Shown here: one piece after another, positions 7,277 to 15,545 of the stretch | Layout: each line of letters begins with the position of its first letter | Position numbering within the stretch: position 1 is the stretch's first letter | IMG/VR virus record: IMGVR_UViG_3300038549_000029 | Coordinates: 1-42,352 of that record | Direction: 5' to 3' (one strand) | Length of the DNA stretch: 42,352 bases | DNA from: a virus | Notes under the pieces: generated by a model | What the model saw: only the letters and a program-made list of their open reading frames with translations | Database searches by the model: none | Told to the model about the DNA's origin: nothing | Position numbers and translations under genes: made by a program

Positions 7277-7836
7277 TCGATCTCAAAGTGTCAATCATTG
7301 GGGCTGAGCGCGTCCAGGCTAGGTTCCTACTTGGCATCAAGGAATCTCGCCGCAAAGTGGAAGATGAAGTGAAACGCCTTGGCATCATGCTTCTCAATAA
7401 GGTGAAATCTGAAAAGCTGAGTGGCCAAGTGTTAAATGTGAAGACCGGTAGATTGCGTCGGTCGATCAACATGAAGTTTACATCATCAGCAAACAGCGCC
7501 TCAGCTTCCGTTGGCACGAATCTTGTGTATGCCAGAATTCATGAGTTTGGCGGGCAAACACGTGCGCACATTATCAAGCCCAAAAATGGACGTGCGCTGC
7601 TGATACCAAACCCAAAATTTGCAGGCCCGCAACAAGGCCTTACCGTCAAGACGCAATCTGGCAGATACAGACACAACGCAGCCAATAAGGCAGCCGCGTC
7701 TGGCGAGCTCGCATTCTTTAGAGTCGTCCATCACCCTGGCTCTAAAATACCCATGAGGTCATATTTACTCAGCAGTCTTGGAGAGATGCGATCGACAATT
7801 CAGGCGCGGCTATTATCTGTCGCCAGGGGGCTGTGA
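7273..7836 (+). CDS. HK97 gp10-like head-tail / tail completion protein
   Basis: This 187-residue protein has an N-terminal strand-helix pattern (KVSIIGAERVQARFLLGI...KVEDEVKRLGIMLLNKVK), the family signature VKTGRLRRSINMKF, then VGTNLVYARIHEFGG and the end IPMRSYLLSSLGEM. These match the HK97 gp10 family, which helps to join tail to head. It is embedded by overlaps with gp6-like and tail-terminator genes. Confidence 0.8.
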   Translation: MIDLKVSIIGAERVQARFLLGIKESRRKVEDEVKRLGIMLLNKVKSEKLSGQVLNVKTGRLRRSINMKFTSSANSASASVGTNLVYARIHEFGGQTRAHIIKPKNGRALLIPNPKFAGPQQGLTVKTQSGRYRHNAANKAAASGELAFFRVVHHPGSKIPMRSYLLSSLGEMRSTIQARLLSVARGL

Positions 7837-8303
7837 TGGCCCTTGACCGTGAGGCAATCTATACCGCTCTGTTCTCCAGACTTTCCGGTTTGGCTGGTTT
7901 CATCACCACGTCACGTGTCTGGAAACACTGGGACGACGTGATACCTGATGAGCAACCAGCACTCTTTTTGTCACAGGGAAACGAGATGCTTTCTCAGCAG
8001 CTCCACGGCATGCCGCCAGTGTGGAAGTTACAGCCCATGGTCTACATCTACTGTAGGCATGATTCAGACCCGGCAACTATCCCGGGGTCAACCTTAAACG
8101 TCTTGATACAGGCCGTCGAGGGCGCCCTTGAGCGAACGCCGACGGAAGCAACAGGGCCTTTTGGAGGACCAAACGAGTGGTCAACAACACTGGGTGGATT
8201 GTGCAGCTACGTAAAAATAGACGGTCAGATTGTCACAGACGAGGGACTACTAGGGGAGCAGGCAGTATGCGTAATACCGCTCGAAATTCTAACAACAAGC
8301 TGA
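7836..8303 (+). CDS. Tail terminator-like protein
   Basis: Starting at ATG 7836, the 155-residue protein begins MALDREAIYTALFSRLSGLAGF and contains SRVWKHWDDVIPDEQPALFLSQGNEML and a later LNVLIQAVEGALERTP helix. This order is typical of minor tail U / gp37-like terminators that cap the growing tail tube. The position before the major tail protein agrees. Confidence 0.7.
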   Translation: MALDREAIYTALFSRLSGLAGFITTSRVWKHWDDVIPDEQPALFLSQGNEMLSQQLHGMPPVWKLQPMVYIYCRHDSDPATIPGSTLNVLIQAVEGALERTPTEATGPFGGPNEWSTTLGGLCSYVKIDGQIVTDEGLLGEQAVCVIPLEILTTS

Positions 8304-8314
8304 TAGGAGACGTC

Positions 8315-8458
8315 ATGACGCCTGCCGAAATCGTTGCCAAGTGGGGACAAGAATTACTCCGCAACATGGGTCCTGATTTGCCCACTTCATCGTATAATAA
8401 ATTGCACGCTGCGATCAGCGAGCTGAAAGCCAAGCTGGCGAAACAGGAGGAAAAATGA
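8315..8458 (+). CDS. Small helical protein (47 aa) before major tail protein
   Basis: ATG 8315 has GGAG upstream. The product begins MTPAEIVAKWGQELLRNMG and ends in a charged helix SELKAKLAKQEEK. The stop overlaps the next start (ATGA). Function unknown; it is in the tail operon. Confidence 0.55.
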   Translation: MTPAEIVAKWGQELLRNMGPDLPTSSYNKLHAAISELKAKLAKQEEK

Positions 8459-9192
8459 CCGCTTATCTTTTCGGAACCGGCTTACTTTCAATAGTTCCAG
8501 CCGGAAACAACCCCACCCCCGTCAATGTTGGCGTCCTGAAAGACGTTAGCCTTGACGCTTCCTACACCATCAAGGAGCTGTTTGGGCAATACCAGATGGC
8601 ACTCGATTGCGCATTGTCACAGGTGAAAATCACCGGCAAGGCCAAAACCGCAGTGTTGGCTGGCGACCTTATCAACCAGTTCCTGACTGGGTCCAGCATC
8701 GCAACCGGGTCAAAGATCGGAGTGCAGGGAGAAAGCGGAACAATCCCTTCCCCATCAGGCCCTTACGATGTTACCGTTACACATAGTGCTGACTGGGATT
8801 CGGACTATGGTGTATGGTCTGTGACAAATGGCGTCTGGATGACCAGGGTTGCCAGCACTCCCGCCACTAATGAGTATGCCGTCACTGCCGGGGTTTACAC
8901 CTTCTCCGCTACCGACGCGGGTGACTCTGTCAAGATTTACTACCGCTACACTGCAGCCTCAACCGGTAAGACCGTCACCTACACAAATCAGCTCATGGGC
9001 ACCGGGACTCCATTTGTCCTCAGCCTGTTCAACTCATACCGGTCGAACAGTCAGGGCCTCAAGCTCTACAGCGTGCTCGCTACCAAGCTGGCTATGGGCC
9101 TCAAGTCTGATGACTTCTACGACAGTGACCTGGACTTCCAGGCCTTTGCAGACGCGAACGGCAACGTTATGGATGTGTTCACTGTCAACTAG
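8455..9192 (+). CDS. Major tail (tube) protein
   Basis: The 245-residue protein lies between the tail terminator and the tail chaperones, the classical place for the tube subunit. The N-terminus (YLFGTGLLSIVP...TPVNVGVLKDVSLDASYTIKELFGQYQMALDCALSQVKITGKAKTAV, in part) follows the pattern of tube proteins. The middle (residues about 90-165) is a Thr/Ser-rich beta segment, perhaps an added surface domain. Preceded by GGAGG. Confidence 0.8.
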   Translation: MTAYLFGTGLLSIVPAGNNPTPVNVGVLKDVSLDASYTIKELFGQYQMALDCALSQVKITGKAKTAVLAGDLINQFLTGSSIATGSKIGVQGESGTIPSPSGPYDVTVTHSADWDSDYGVWSVTNGVWMTRVASTPATNEYAVTAGVYTFSATDAGDSVKIYYRYTAASTGKTVTYTNQLMGTGTPFVLSLFNSYRSNSQGLKLYSVLATKLAMGLKSDDFYDSDLDFQAFADANGNVMDVFTVN

Positions 9193-9209
9193 CAACCATA
9201 GGGGATCTC

Positions 9210-9578
9210 ATGATTGACACTGTAGAAATTAGCGGGAAGATTTACCGGCTCTGCCCGTTCAATGCCGGGCAGATGCGGCGCCATGTTGACCCGACCTTCT
9301 CCATGACCTTGGAGCTCGTCAAGCAAATGGAGAAGGGGCTCAATGACGACAATGTGTCTATGTTGGACATCGCATGCAAGACGCGAGAGGTTCAGCGGTC
9401 TCATGCCGACCTTGTCACAATGGCTCTTCAGAATTCCTACCCGTCGTTCAAGCTCGAAGATCTGGACGACATGACGCCTGGTGAGATCTCTGACTTGTTC
9501 AATGCGATCATGCTCTTGACACAGTCAGGCGGCAAGCGGGGGGAAGCTCCAGCCCCAAAAGAGGTGAGAAGCCTTTAG
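9210..9578 (+). CDS. Tail assembly chaperone, G-like (unshifted product)
   Basis: The 122-residue protein begins MIDTVEISGKIYRLCPFNAGQMRRHVDP and is helical after residue 20. Its place between tube and tape measure genes, and the frameshift signal near its end, identify it as the lambda gpG equivalent, which coats the tape measure during tail assembly. The last ten codons are bypassed in the frameshift product. Confidence 0.8.
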   Translation: MIDTVEISGKIYRLCPFNAGQMRRHVDPTFSMTLELVKQMEKGLNDDNVSMLDIACKTREVQRSHADLVTMALQNSYPSFKLEDLDDMTPGEISDLFNAIMLLTQSGGKRGEAPAPKEVRSL

Positions 9579-9829
9579 ATTGGGGCCAACTTTACAGCTC
9601 GATAGCTATGGCCACAGGGTGGACAATCCAACAGATTGAAGTCACCCCGTGGCCATCAGTGCTGGATCTACTTAGCTACTGGCAAGAGAACCCTCCATTG
9701 CACATCTTAGTGCAGGCGTTTTTTGACAAGAAAGAGAAGCCATCCCGTGACCATGACGATAGCGTGTTACGGCCAGAAACAGCACAGGAGCTGCAAAGTC
9801 TGGTAAACTTGGCTAATAGAGGTGGGTGA
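9210..9829 (+). CDS. Tail assembly chaperone, G-T-like -1 frameshift fusion
   Basis: The heptamer C-CCA-AAA at 9554-9560 is in the correct phase of the upper frame. A -1 slip enters a frame with no stop from before 9500 to 9829. The T-like part reads KRGEKPLDWGQLYSSIAMATGWT, then LLSYWQENPPLHILVQAFF; the DWGxLY...TGWT and NPP motifs are typical of the T part. The ORF from ATG 9608 is therefore not a separate gene. The fused product is about 206 residues, made at low frequency, and recruits tube subunits. Confidence 0.8.
9554..9560 (+). promoter_or_regulatory. Programmed -1 frameshift slippery heptamer CCCAAAA
   Basis: It has canonical X-XXY-YYZ form in the upper reading frame (C CCA AAA), seven codons before the upper-frame stop. 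A purine-rich GAGGTGAGAAG follows, and GAGGTGAG could act as an internal Shine-Dalgarno-like stimulator. Confidence 0.75.
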
Positions 9830-12138
9830 TGTCTGACAACAGCGAAATTAAAGTTGTGATTATGGGAGACATCAAATCCCTGGTAGGCGGACTTGAAAAA
9901 GCTACAAGCTCGGTCAAGGGCGCCACTGACGAGATGGGTGGAGCGTTTGGTCGTCTTGGTGGCATCATAGACAACCTGAAAGCGCCATTCCTTGGTATCA
10001 TGGCGATTGCTGGTGGAGGGAAGCTTTTTAAAGACGCTATCGGTGAGACGACAAAATGGGCAAGCGAGGTCAATAAGCTTTCGAAAACCATGGAAATAAA
10101 CCTAGCTCAGGCAAGCGCATGGAGCCTGGCACTAGACGACTATGGCCTCACTGCTGACAATATGACAGGCGTGATGCAAAAATTGAAGATGCGCATGGAC
10201 ATATCTGCTGAGTCGTTTAAAAAGCATGGCATATCAACGAGGGATTCAGGCGGACATCTTAGGTCGAGCGGAGTCGTATTAGAAGACATTATCAAAAAAT
10301 ATAATGATCTAGGAAATCAGACTGACAGAAATCAGCTCCTGCAGCAATTATTTGGGCGGTCGTGGGCCGAAACAATCCCATTAATGAAGCTGACAAAAGA
10401 TGTTATATCAGAGAATGCAGAGCAAGCAAAGGCTCTTGGTCTAACTATGGACGAGAACGGTGTAAAATCTGCAAGAGAATACAAAATAGCAATGAACGAT
10501 CTAAAAGATATCATGATGGCGTTGCAAAATGCCGTAGGACGTGCAGTTATACCAGTTTTAAAACAGTTCATAGATTGGGTAAAAGGCAGCGGTGGTGATG
10601 CCGTATCAGTCCTTGAGAATGGTATAAAAAGTGTTATAGCAGCATTTTATATATTGAAAGGTTCAATAGAGCTAGTTGTCAATATATTTAGGACATTAAT
10701 AAATCTAATCATTGACGGTTGGGTCACAGCCGGGGCCGTGGTAATGAACATCATACAGGGCAAATTTGTGGCAGCATGGAATGCCGCCAAGACCGGTGCT
10801 AGACAATTTACCGATGATGCCAAGAGTGGCATAGATGAATACAAGTTATCTGTTAACAATGCTGCTGATGCAATCGCCAACCTGTGGGCAAAGAAGCCGA
10901 AGGCCAAGGAGAAGGAATCTCCGATAACAGGGACGCTCCCGGACGACACACCATTCAAGTCGAGGATGCCAGAATGGGAAGCCGAGCTACAACACAGGAG
11001 AGCCATGCTCGCACAGATGGGCGGAGACATTGCCCAGTTGTCAAAGGACCAGGAGCGCAAATACTGGGAAGAAATCATCAAGCAAGCGAAGCGTGGTTCA
11101 ACTGACTGGGTAGCGGTTAGGAACAAAATGGCCGCGCTTGGGTATGCCGTATTCCAGGAGCAACAAAAGAAAGAGGAGGAAGCACGTAAGGAAGCTGCAG
11201 CCAAAGCGATTGAAGCCGAAAGGGCCGCGTCAGAAGCCCGAAAAGCCTTGATGAAAATGGAGCTAGAAGCGCTCAAATCAACACTTGAGATTAAATCTGA
11301 GATCATAGACAACAAGGAAAAAACAGACCAGATCAATTATAAAAAAGCTGCGGAGGAGCGCATAGCAATAATCCGGCAGATCCGTGATGAGGAAGTAGCG
11401 GCAATACAAGAAACCTTGATGGCAGGCGTTGCCAGCCAAAAAGAACGGATAGAGATGGAGGCAAGGATTGCCCAGATAAAACACAAGGCCACTTTGGACA
11501 TCATGAAAACTGAGAACCAGGCGATCCAACAATCCAGGGCCAAGTGGAAGGAATTTTTTACCTCGTTAATGTCAGGGTTCAGCACTGCGATTAAGGGCCT
11601 GATCAACGGGACCATGTCATGGAAGGATGCACTCAAAACAGTGCTGAGCTCAGCCCTTGACGCCGTGATTGATTTCTTTGTGCAGTGGGGCATAAAACAG
11701 GTGGCCACATATTTGACAGCGCAGGCAACAGGAGCCGCAACCCGTGTGTCAGAGGCGACAGGTGCCGCTGCGGTGTATGGGGTTAATGCTGCGGCATCGG
11801 CTGCTGCCATACCTGTGTATGGATGGGCCATGGCTCCAGGGGTAGGGGAGGCTGCATATATGGAAGGCCTGTCTTACGCGGCAAGGGCTTCGGCTGCTAA
11901 AGGGTGGGATAAGGTGCCATCAGATCAGCTTGCAATGGTGCATCGAAACGAAATGGTTATGTCGGCGCCTCTTGCCCAAGGTATCCGTGACATGATCGGG
12001 AATGGCGGGCAGAAGGCGCAGCCTGCTCAAAACATCAATGTCAACTTCCATGGGGTAGTCGACGCGAAGACCTTCTTCAGCAGGAACCAGGAACACATCG
12101 TTGGAACAATCAGGGACGCTGCCAGGAGGGGGAGATGA
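9829..12138 (+). CDS. Tail tape measure protein
   Basis: The 769-residue protein is the longest in the tail module. It has an N-terminal segment MSDNSEIKVVIMGDIKSLVGGLEKATSSVKGATDEMG, a hydrophobic middle (about residues 245-310, FYILKGSIELVVNIFRTLINLI and AGAVVMNII) and long charged coiled coils (about 360-560, rich in Lys/Glu/Ala). An Ala/Gly-rich hydrophobic end follows. It sets tail length and is probably ejected during DNA entry. The length suggests a tail of roughly 110 nm by the usual 0.15 nm per residue rule. Confidence 0.9.
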   Translation: MSDNSEIKVVIMGDIKSLVGGLEKATSSVKGATDEMGGAFGRLGGIIDNLKAPFLGIMAIAGGGKLFKDAIGETTKWASEVNKLSKTMEINLAQASAWSLALDDYGLTADNMTGVMQKLKMRMDISAESFKKHGISTRDSGGHLRSSGVVLEDIIKKYNDLGNQTDRNQLLQQLFGRSWAETIPLMKLTKDVISENAEQAKALGLTMDENGVKSAREYKIAMNDLKDIMMALQNAVGRAVIPVLKQFIDWVKGSGGDAVSVLENGIKSVIAAFYILKGSIELVVNIFRTLINLIIDGWVTAGAVVMNIIQGKFVAAWNAAKTGARQFTDDAKSGIDEYKLSVNNAADAIANLWAKKPKAKEKESPITGTLPDDTPFKSRMPEWEAELQHRRAMLAQMGGDIAQLSKDQERKYWEEIIKQAKRGSTDWVAVRNKMAALGYAVFQEQQKKEEEARKEAAAKAIEAERAASEARKALMKMELEALKSTLEIKSEIIDNKEKTDQINYKKAAEERIAIIRQIRDEEVAAIQETLMAGVASQKERIEMEARIAQIKHKATLDIMKTENQAIQQSRAKWKEFFTSLMSGFSTAIKGLINGTMSWKDALKTVLSSALDAVIDFFVQWGIKQVATYLTAQATGAATRVSEATGAAAVYGVNAAASAAAIPVYGWAMAPGVGEAAYMEGLSYAARASAAKGWDKVPSDQLAMVHRNEMVMSAPLAQGIRDMIGNGGQKAQPAQNINVNFHGVVDAKTFFSRNQEHIVGTIRDAARRGR

Positions 12139-12542
12139 CAACCCATTTACCACTCTCAAGTCTGCCAGGGCTCTCTATCGACGTGTCAAGGTCAGAGATA
12201 CACTCAACAACAATAGAGTTGTGCAACACTGGTGTGGAGCTCCGCGCTCCGTGGTTTACCGGGCAACAGCGCTACAGATACACACTGAAGTTCAACTTCC
12301 TGCGCCAAAACAACCATCAGGCAATAATTGACGAGCTGGATAAACTACACGATTTCTACCTTGAGAAATCAGGGCGCCTCATCTCGTTCTGGCTAGTCGA
12401 CCCAGTGACCGGCAGTGATGTTGCAGTAAGATTCGAAGAAGAGCTTGACATTGAGAGGATCTTATCAGGAGTTTACACCTCATCTGTTACGCTGATATCC
12501 TGTCCAGGGGAAACCCCTCCAGGGGGAACCCCCCCAATATAG
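12135..12542 (+). CDS. DUF2460-type distal tail protein, short copy
   Basis: The 135-residue product starts LPLSSLPGLSIDVSRSEIHSTTI and has the conserved core YTLKFNFLRQNN...IIDELDKLHDFYLEKSGRLISFWLVDPV, then a beta end (DVAVRFEEELDIERILSGVYTSSVTL). This is the DUF2460 / distal-tail pattern found after tape measure genes in proteobacterial siphophages and gene transfer agents. It overlaps the tape measure stop by ATGA. A second, longer copy follows at once. Confidence 0.75.
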   Translation: MTTHLPLSSLPGLSIDVSRSEIHSTTIELCNTGVELRAPWFTGQQRYRYTLKFNFLRQNNHQAIIDELDKLHDFYLEKSGRLISFWLVDPVTGSDVAVRFEEELDIERILSGVYTSSVTLISCPGETPPGGTPPI

Positions 12543-12552
12543 CCGGTGCTAC

Positions 12553-14226
12553 ATGGCAGCATTCCCCATTTCAATTCCAGGCCTGGCCATAGACGTCAGA
12601 CGGATATCCAGACTACCTGTAGAGGTTCAGACCTCGGTGAATGGGAGTGAGCTAAGGTTGTGCCGACGAGGCTCTACCATCTATGATTTTGAGCTCAAGT
12701 TCAACTTTCTGCGGCAAGATAGCCTGCAGTCCACCTACGATGAGCTAGCTGAGCTGCTTGATTTTTTCTTGGCAAGACAGGGTAAGTATGGGTGGTTCAC
12801 AATCCTTGACCCGGTTGACTCAGTCTATAAAATAGTAAGGTTTGCAGATGATTACCTTACCGTTGACCAGATCCTGTATAAGGTGTGGACTGGTGGCACA
12901 GTGAAGCTAGTCGGGATTGTGATAGCAGTCCCACCCATCACAGTTGCGATAACATTTCCGCCAGACGGATATGTTGCCCTCACCACCGAGACGGTCACAT
13001 GCACGGCCAGTGTGTCGTGTGGCTCATATGTAGACTTTGCCTACCTCTGGGTATCTGATGGCAGTTCATATACTGAGGCATCGCCTGACATACTGTGGGA
13101 TACAGTTGGCAGTTACGAATTGTCGCTAACTGCAACGTCTCTTGACGTTGGAACATCAGGCAGCGACTCAATAGATATCGACGTAGTTTCCGATTACAGT
13201 GTCGCGACAATTGGGAATAACTCAACCACCTATTTCGATTATGCCATGGCGACAGAGCTTGCATCAGGATCTGCTATGAGCATAGGTGGGTGGAAGTCTA
13301 CCGTTTTATCGAAAAAATGCTACCTATTTAACGGGACGACATGGGCAGAAACTGGCTCCATGCATTATGCAAGGTTTTGCCAGGGCAATGCAGGTATGAC
13401 CACACGTCGGTGTGCTAAGTTGGCGGATGGCAGAATTTTAGTGGCAGGGAATACAAGCGCTCTTGGCGAAGGAGTCACGGCGGAAATCTATGATCCAGAC
13501 ACAGGGACATGGGGAGACACTGGCTCAATGACTACAGAGCGGTCTATAGATTGCCAGCTTACAACATTGCCAAACGGCAAAGTGCTGGTTTTCGGTGGAT
13601 GGAGCCGAACAGACGTCTTGAACCATAAGTATGAAATTTACGATCCAGACACAGGTGTTTGGACAAACCATGGCGATGTAGCAGGTATGACAGACGACTA
13701 CGGAAGAACACCTTGCTGCACATTATTGTCTGATGGCAGGGTGTTCTTCTATCACTATTATGTTAATAGAATCTCTATTTACAACCCAACACTTGACACA
13801 TGGACAATTAAAACCCCTAGTATCTCTTTGAACACCGCTAGCCAGCCAGTTGAGGTTATTCCTGGCGTAGTTCTTTTATTTGGTGTTATATCAAGTGATA
13901 TGAGAAAGGTTGTATATTATAACCTGTCTGGTGACTCATGGGGATATAAGACAAGCTCGACATATTCAACGCAATATGGTCTCAAGGTAAAAGTAGGAGT
14001 TAATAAGGTTGCATGCACTGGTCCAACTTATAACGGAATACAACTTTACAATGCAGTTTCAGATAGCTGGAGTTATTACATAAATCCGCAAAGTATTATC
14101 AGTTACTATAATAGCCATAGCGGTTATGCAGAGTTTGGGCATAAATTACTCAGATGGGGAACCACTGGAGCCCCTAGTAGTCCATATGGTTATGCTGAGC
14201 AATTCAATATATACTGTGATCTATGA
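12553..14226 (+). CDS. DUF2460 paralogue fused to Ig-like region and Kelch-like propeller
   Basis: Residues 1-120 of this 557-residue protein repeat the preceding DUF2460 protein (PGLAIDVRRISRLPVEVQT, FELKFNFLRQDS, YDELAELLDFFLARQGKYGWFTILDPV). Residues about 130-215 (AITFPPDGYVALTTETVTCTAS, TVGSYELSLTATS) look like a PKD/Ig-like domain. Residues about 220-555 hold Kelch-type blades: MTTRRCAKLADGRILVAGN, AEIYDPDTGTWGDTGSM, LTTLPNGKVLVFGGWS, YEIYDPDTGVW and weaker later blades. The propeller may bind a cell-surface glycan or protein at the tail tip. The Shine-Dalgarno site is weak. Confidence 0.8.
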   Translation: MAAFPISIPGLAIDVRRISRLPVEVQTSVNGSELRLCRRGSTIYDFELKFNFLRQDSLQSTYDELAELLDFFLARQGKYGWFTILDPVDSVYKIVRFADDYLTVDQILYKVWTGGTVKLVGIVIAVPPITVAITFPPDGYVALTTETVTCTASVSCGSYVDFAYLWVSDGSSYTEASPDILWDTVGSYELSLTATSLDVGTSGSDSIDIDVVSDYSVATIGNNSTTYFDYAMATELASGSAMSIGGWKSTVLSKKCYLFNGTTWAETGSMHYARFCQGNAGMTTRRCAKLADGRILVAGNTSALGEGVTAEIYDPDTGTWGDTGSMTTERSIDCQLTTLPNGKVLVFGGWSRTDVLNHKYEIYDPDTGVWTNHGDVAGMTDDYGRTPCCTLLSDGRVFFYHYYVNRISIYNPTLDTWTIKTPSISLNTASQPVEVIPGVVLLFGVISSDMRKVVYYNLSGDSWGYKTSSTYSTQYGLKVKVGVNKVACTGPTYNGIQLYNAVSDSWSYYINPQSIISYYNSHSGYAEFGHKLLRWGTTGAPSSPYGYAEQFNIYCDL

Positions 14227-14233
14227 GGATGGT

Positions 14234-15124
14234 ATGAAAACTGCAACGGTAGATCTTATCAACTTCTTGAATTCAAACAATGTGACGTTCATGGCAGACC
14301 TATACGATTTTTTCATATCTGATGGTGTGTTTGAAAATTTCGACGAGCCATCGGGAACACATATTTATCTGACCAGTTACGATAGCGATATCGTTTTCGA
14401 GGGCAATACTTACCAGTCATTACAGGTTCTATCAAGAGGAGTGGCACGCTGGGTTGCTGGTCTGGAATCCAACTCAATGGAAACGACGATTGGGGTAGGT
14501 GACTCCTCATACACCATCCTCGGAACACAGATTCAGGCCGCTGCGCAGAACGGAGTGTTTGACAATGCTATGATGAGGGTGAGTAGGGCCTTTCTATCTG
14601 ACGCTTCCACACTGGTTGGTGCTGTGCCAATCTTTGAGGGGTTTGTGGCCAACGTGATAATCTTTCCAACCAGGGTTGTTCTGGATGTCAGATCTGAGAT
14701 AGAGCGCCTAAATATCCAACTACCAAAGAACGTATATTCGCCGAAATGCCAGCACTGTCTGTATGACTCTGGCTGTCAGGTGTCAAAAACAACATTCAAA
14801 GAGACTGGTCAAATCGTTGATGTGACCCCTAGCACGTCGGTATTTAAGACAGATCTCACCCAGGCCAATGGGTATTTCACCCTCGGAGTTATCGAGTTTA
14901 CCAGCGGCCCAAACTCGGGCGCCAAGCGGGCAATAAAATCATACCTGCAAACCAACGGCAGAGTTTTCCCAGCCGTCGCGCTGCCGAACACACCAACCAA
15001 TGGCGACACATTCAACATCTACCCTGGTTGCACACACACCTACAGCGATTGTGTTAACAAGTTTTCAAACGGCACCAGGTTCAAAGGGTTCCCGTATGTC
15101 CCACCACCAGAGTCTACGCGATAA
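14234..15124 (+). CDS. DUF2163-type tail tip protein
   Basis: The 296-residue protein starts at ATG 14234 (GAGGA upstream). It shows the DUF2163 pattern: DLYDFFISDG near the start, LTSYDSDIVFEGNTYQSL, then the Cys cluster YSPKCQHCLYDSGCQVSKTTF and the end YPGCTHTYSDCVNKFSNGTRFKGFPYVP. The cysteines are arranged as in family members that bind a metal or Fe-S cluster at the tail tip. The next gene is the NlpC/P60 protein, the usual order. Confidence 0.85.
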   Translation: MKTATVDLINFLNSNNVTFMADLYDFFISDGVFENFDEPSGTHIYLTSYDSDIVFEGNTYQSLQVLSRGVARWVAGLESNSMETTIGVGDSSYTILGTQIQAAAQNGVFDNAMMRVSRAFLSDASTLVGAVPIFEGFVANVIIFPTRVVLDVRSEIERLNIQLPKNVYSPKCQHCLYDSGCQVSKTTFKETGQIVDVTPSTSVFKTDLTQANGYFTLGVIEFTSGPNSGAKRAIKSYLQTNGRVFPAVALPNTPTNGDTFNIYPGCTHTYSDCVNKFSNGTRFKGFPYVPPPESTR

Positions 15125-15527
15125 GGTTGTGGCTGAGGCCCTGACATGGGTCGGGACTCCATACGCTCACAATCAGAGGTGCAAGGGGTCCGGTGTGGAT
15201 TGCGGCCAACTGTTGATTGGTGTGTTCTCTGCTGCCGGGGTGATTCCGAATTTGGACAGGTGGGACTACCCGGCAGACTGGCACCTCCACCGCAATGAAG
15301 AGCAGTTCCTGCAGAACGTCGAGAGGTTTGCCAGGAAGACTGACAACCATGGACCTGGTGATATCGCCCTGTTTCGTTATGGCCGGTGCATCTCACACGG
15401 ATCAATCGTGATCGACTGGCCAGTGATCATCCACGCATACGTCAGACAGGGCGTTGTTTTTGGCGATGTCAAGAGGGACGCTGATTTGGCTAAACGTTTC
15501 GTTGGGTGTTGGTCAATGTGGTGGTAA
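15096..15527 (+). CDS. NlpC/P60-type tail-tip cell-wall peptidase
   Basis: The 143-residue product starts MSHHQSLRDKVVAEALTWVGTPYAHNQRCKGSGVDCGQLLIGVFSAAG (quoted in part); the Cys in VDCGQLL is the nucleophile and the His in SIVIDWPVIIHAYVRQG the general base. It is the usual third member of the DUF2460-DUF2163-NlpC/P60 trio and would cut peptidoglycan peptides during entry. ATG 15096 overlaps the upstream gene by 29 bp. Confidence 0.85.
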   Translation: MSHHQSLRDKVVAEALTWVGTPYAHNQRCKGSGVDCGQLLIGVFSAAGVIPNLDRWDYPADWHLHRNEEQFLQNVERFARKTDNHGPGDIALFRYGRCISHGSIVIDWPVIIHAYVRQGVVFGDVKRDADLAKRFVGCWSMWW

Positions 15528-15545
15528 GCTGATTAGGGGTGGCGT

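Noticed and set aside
10647-11831. 229- and 164-codon leftward ORFs over the tape measure gene
   Set aside because: Antisense shadows of a helical Ala/Lys/Glu-rich gene; no signals or recognisable protein features.
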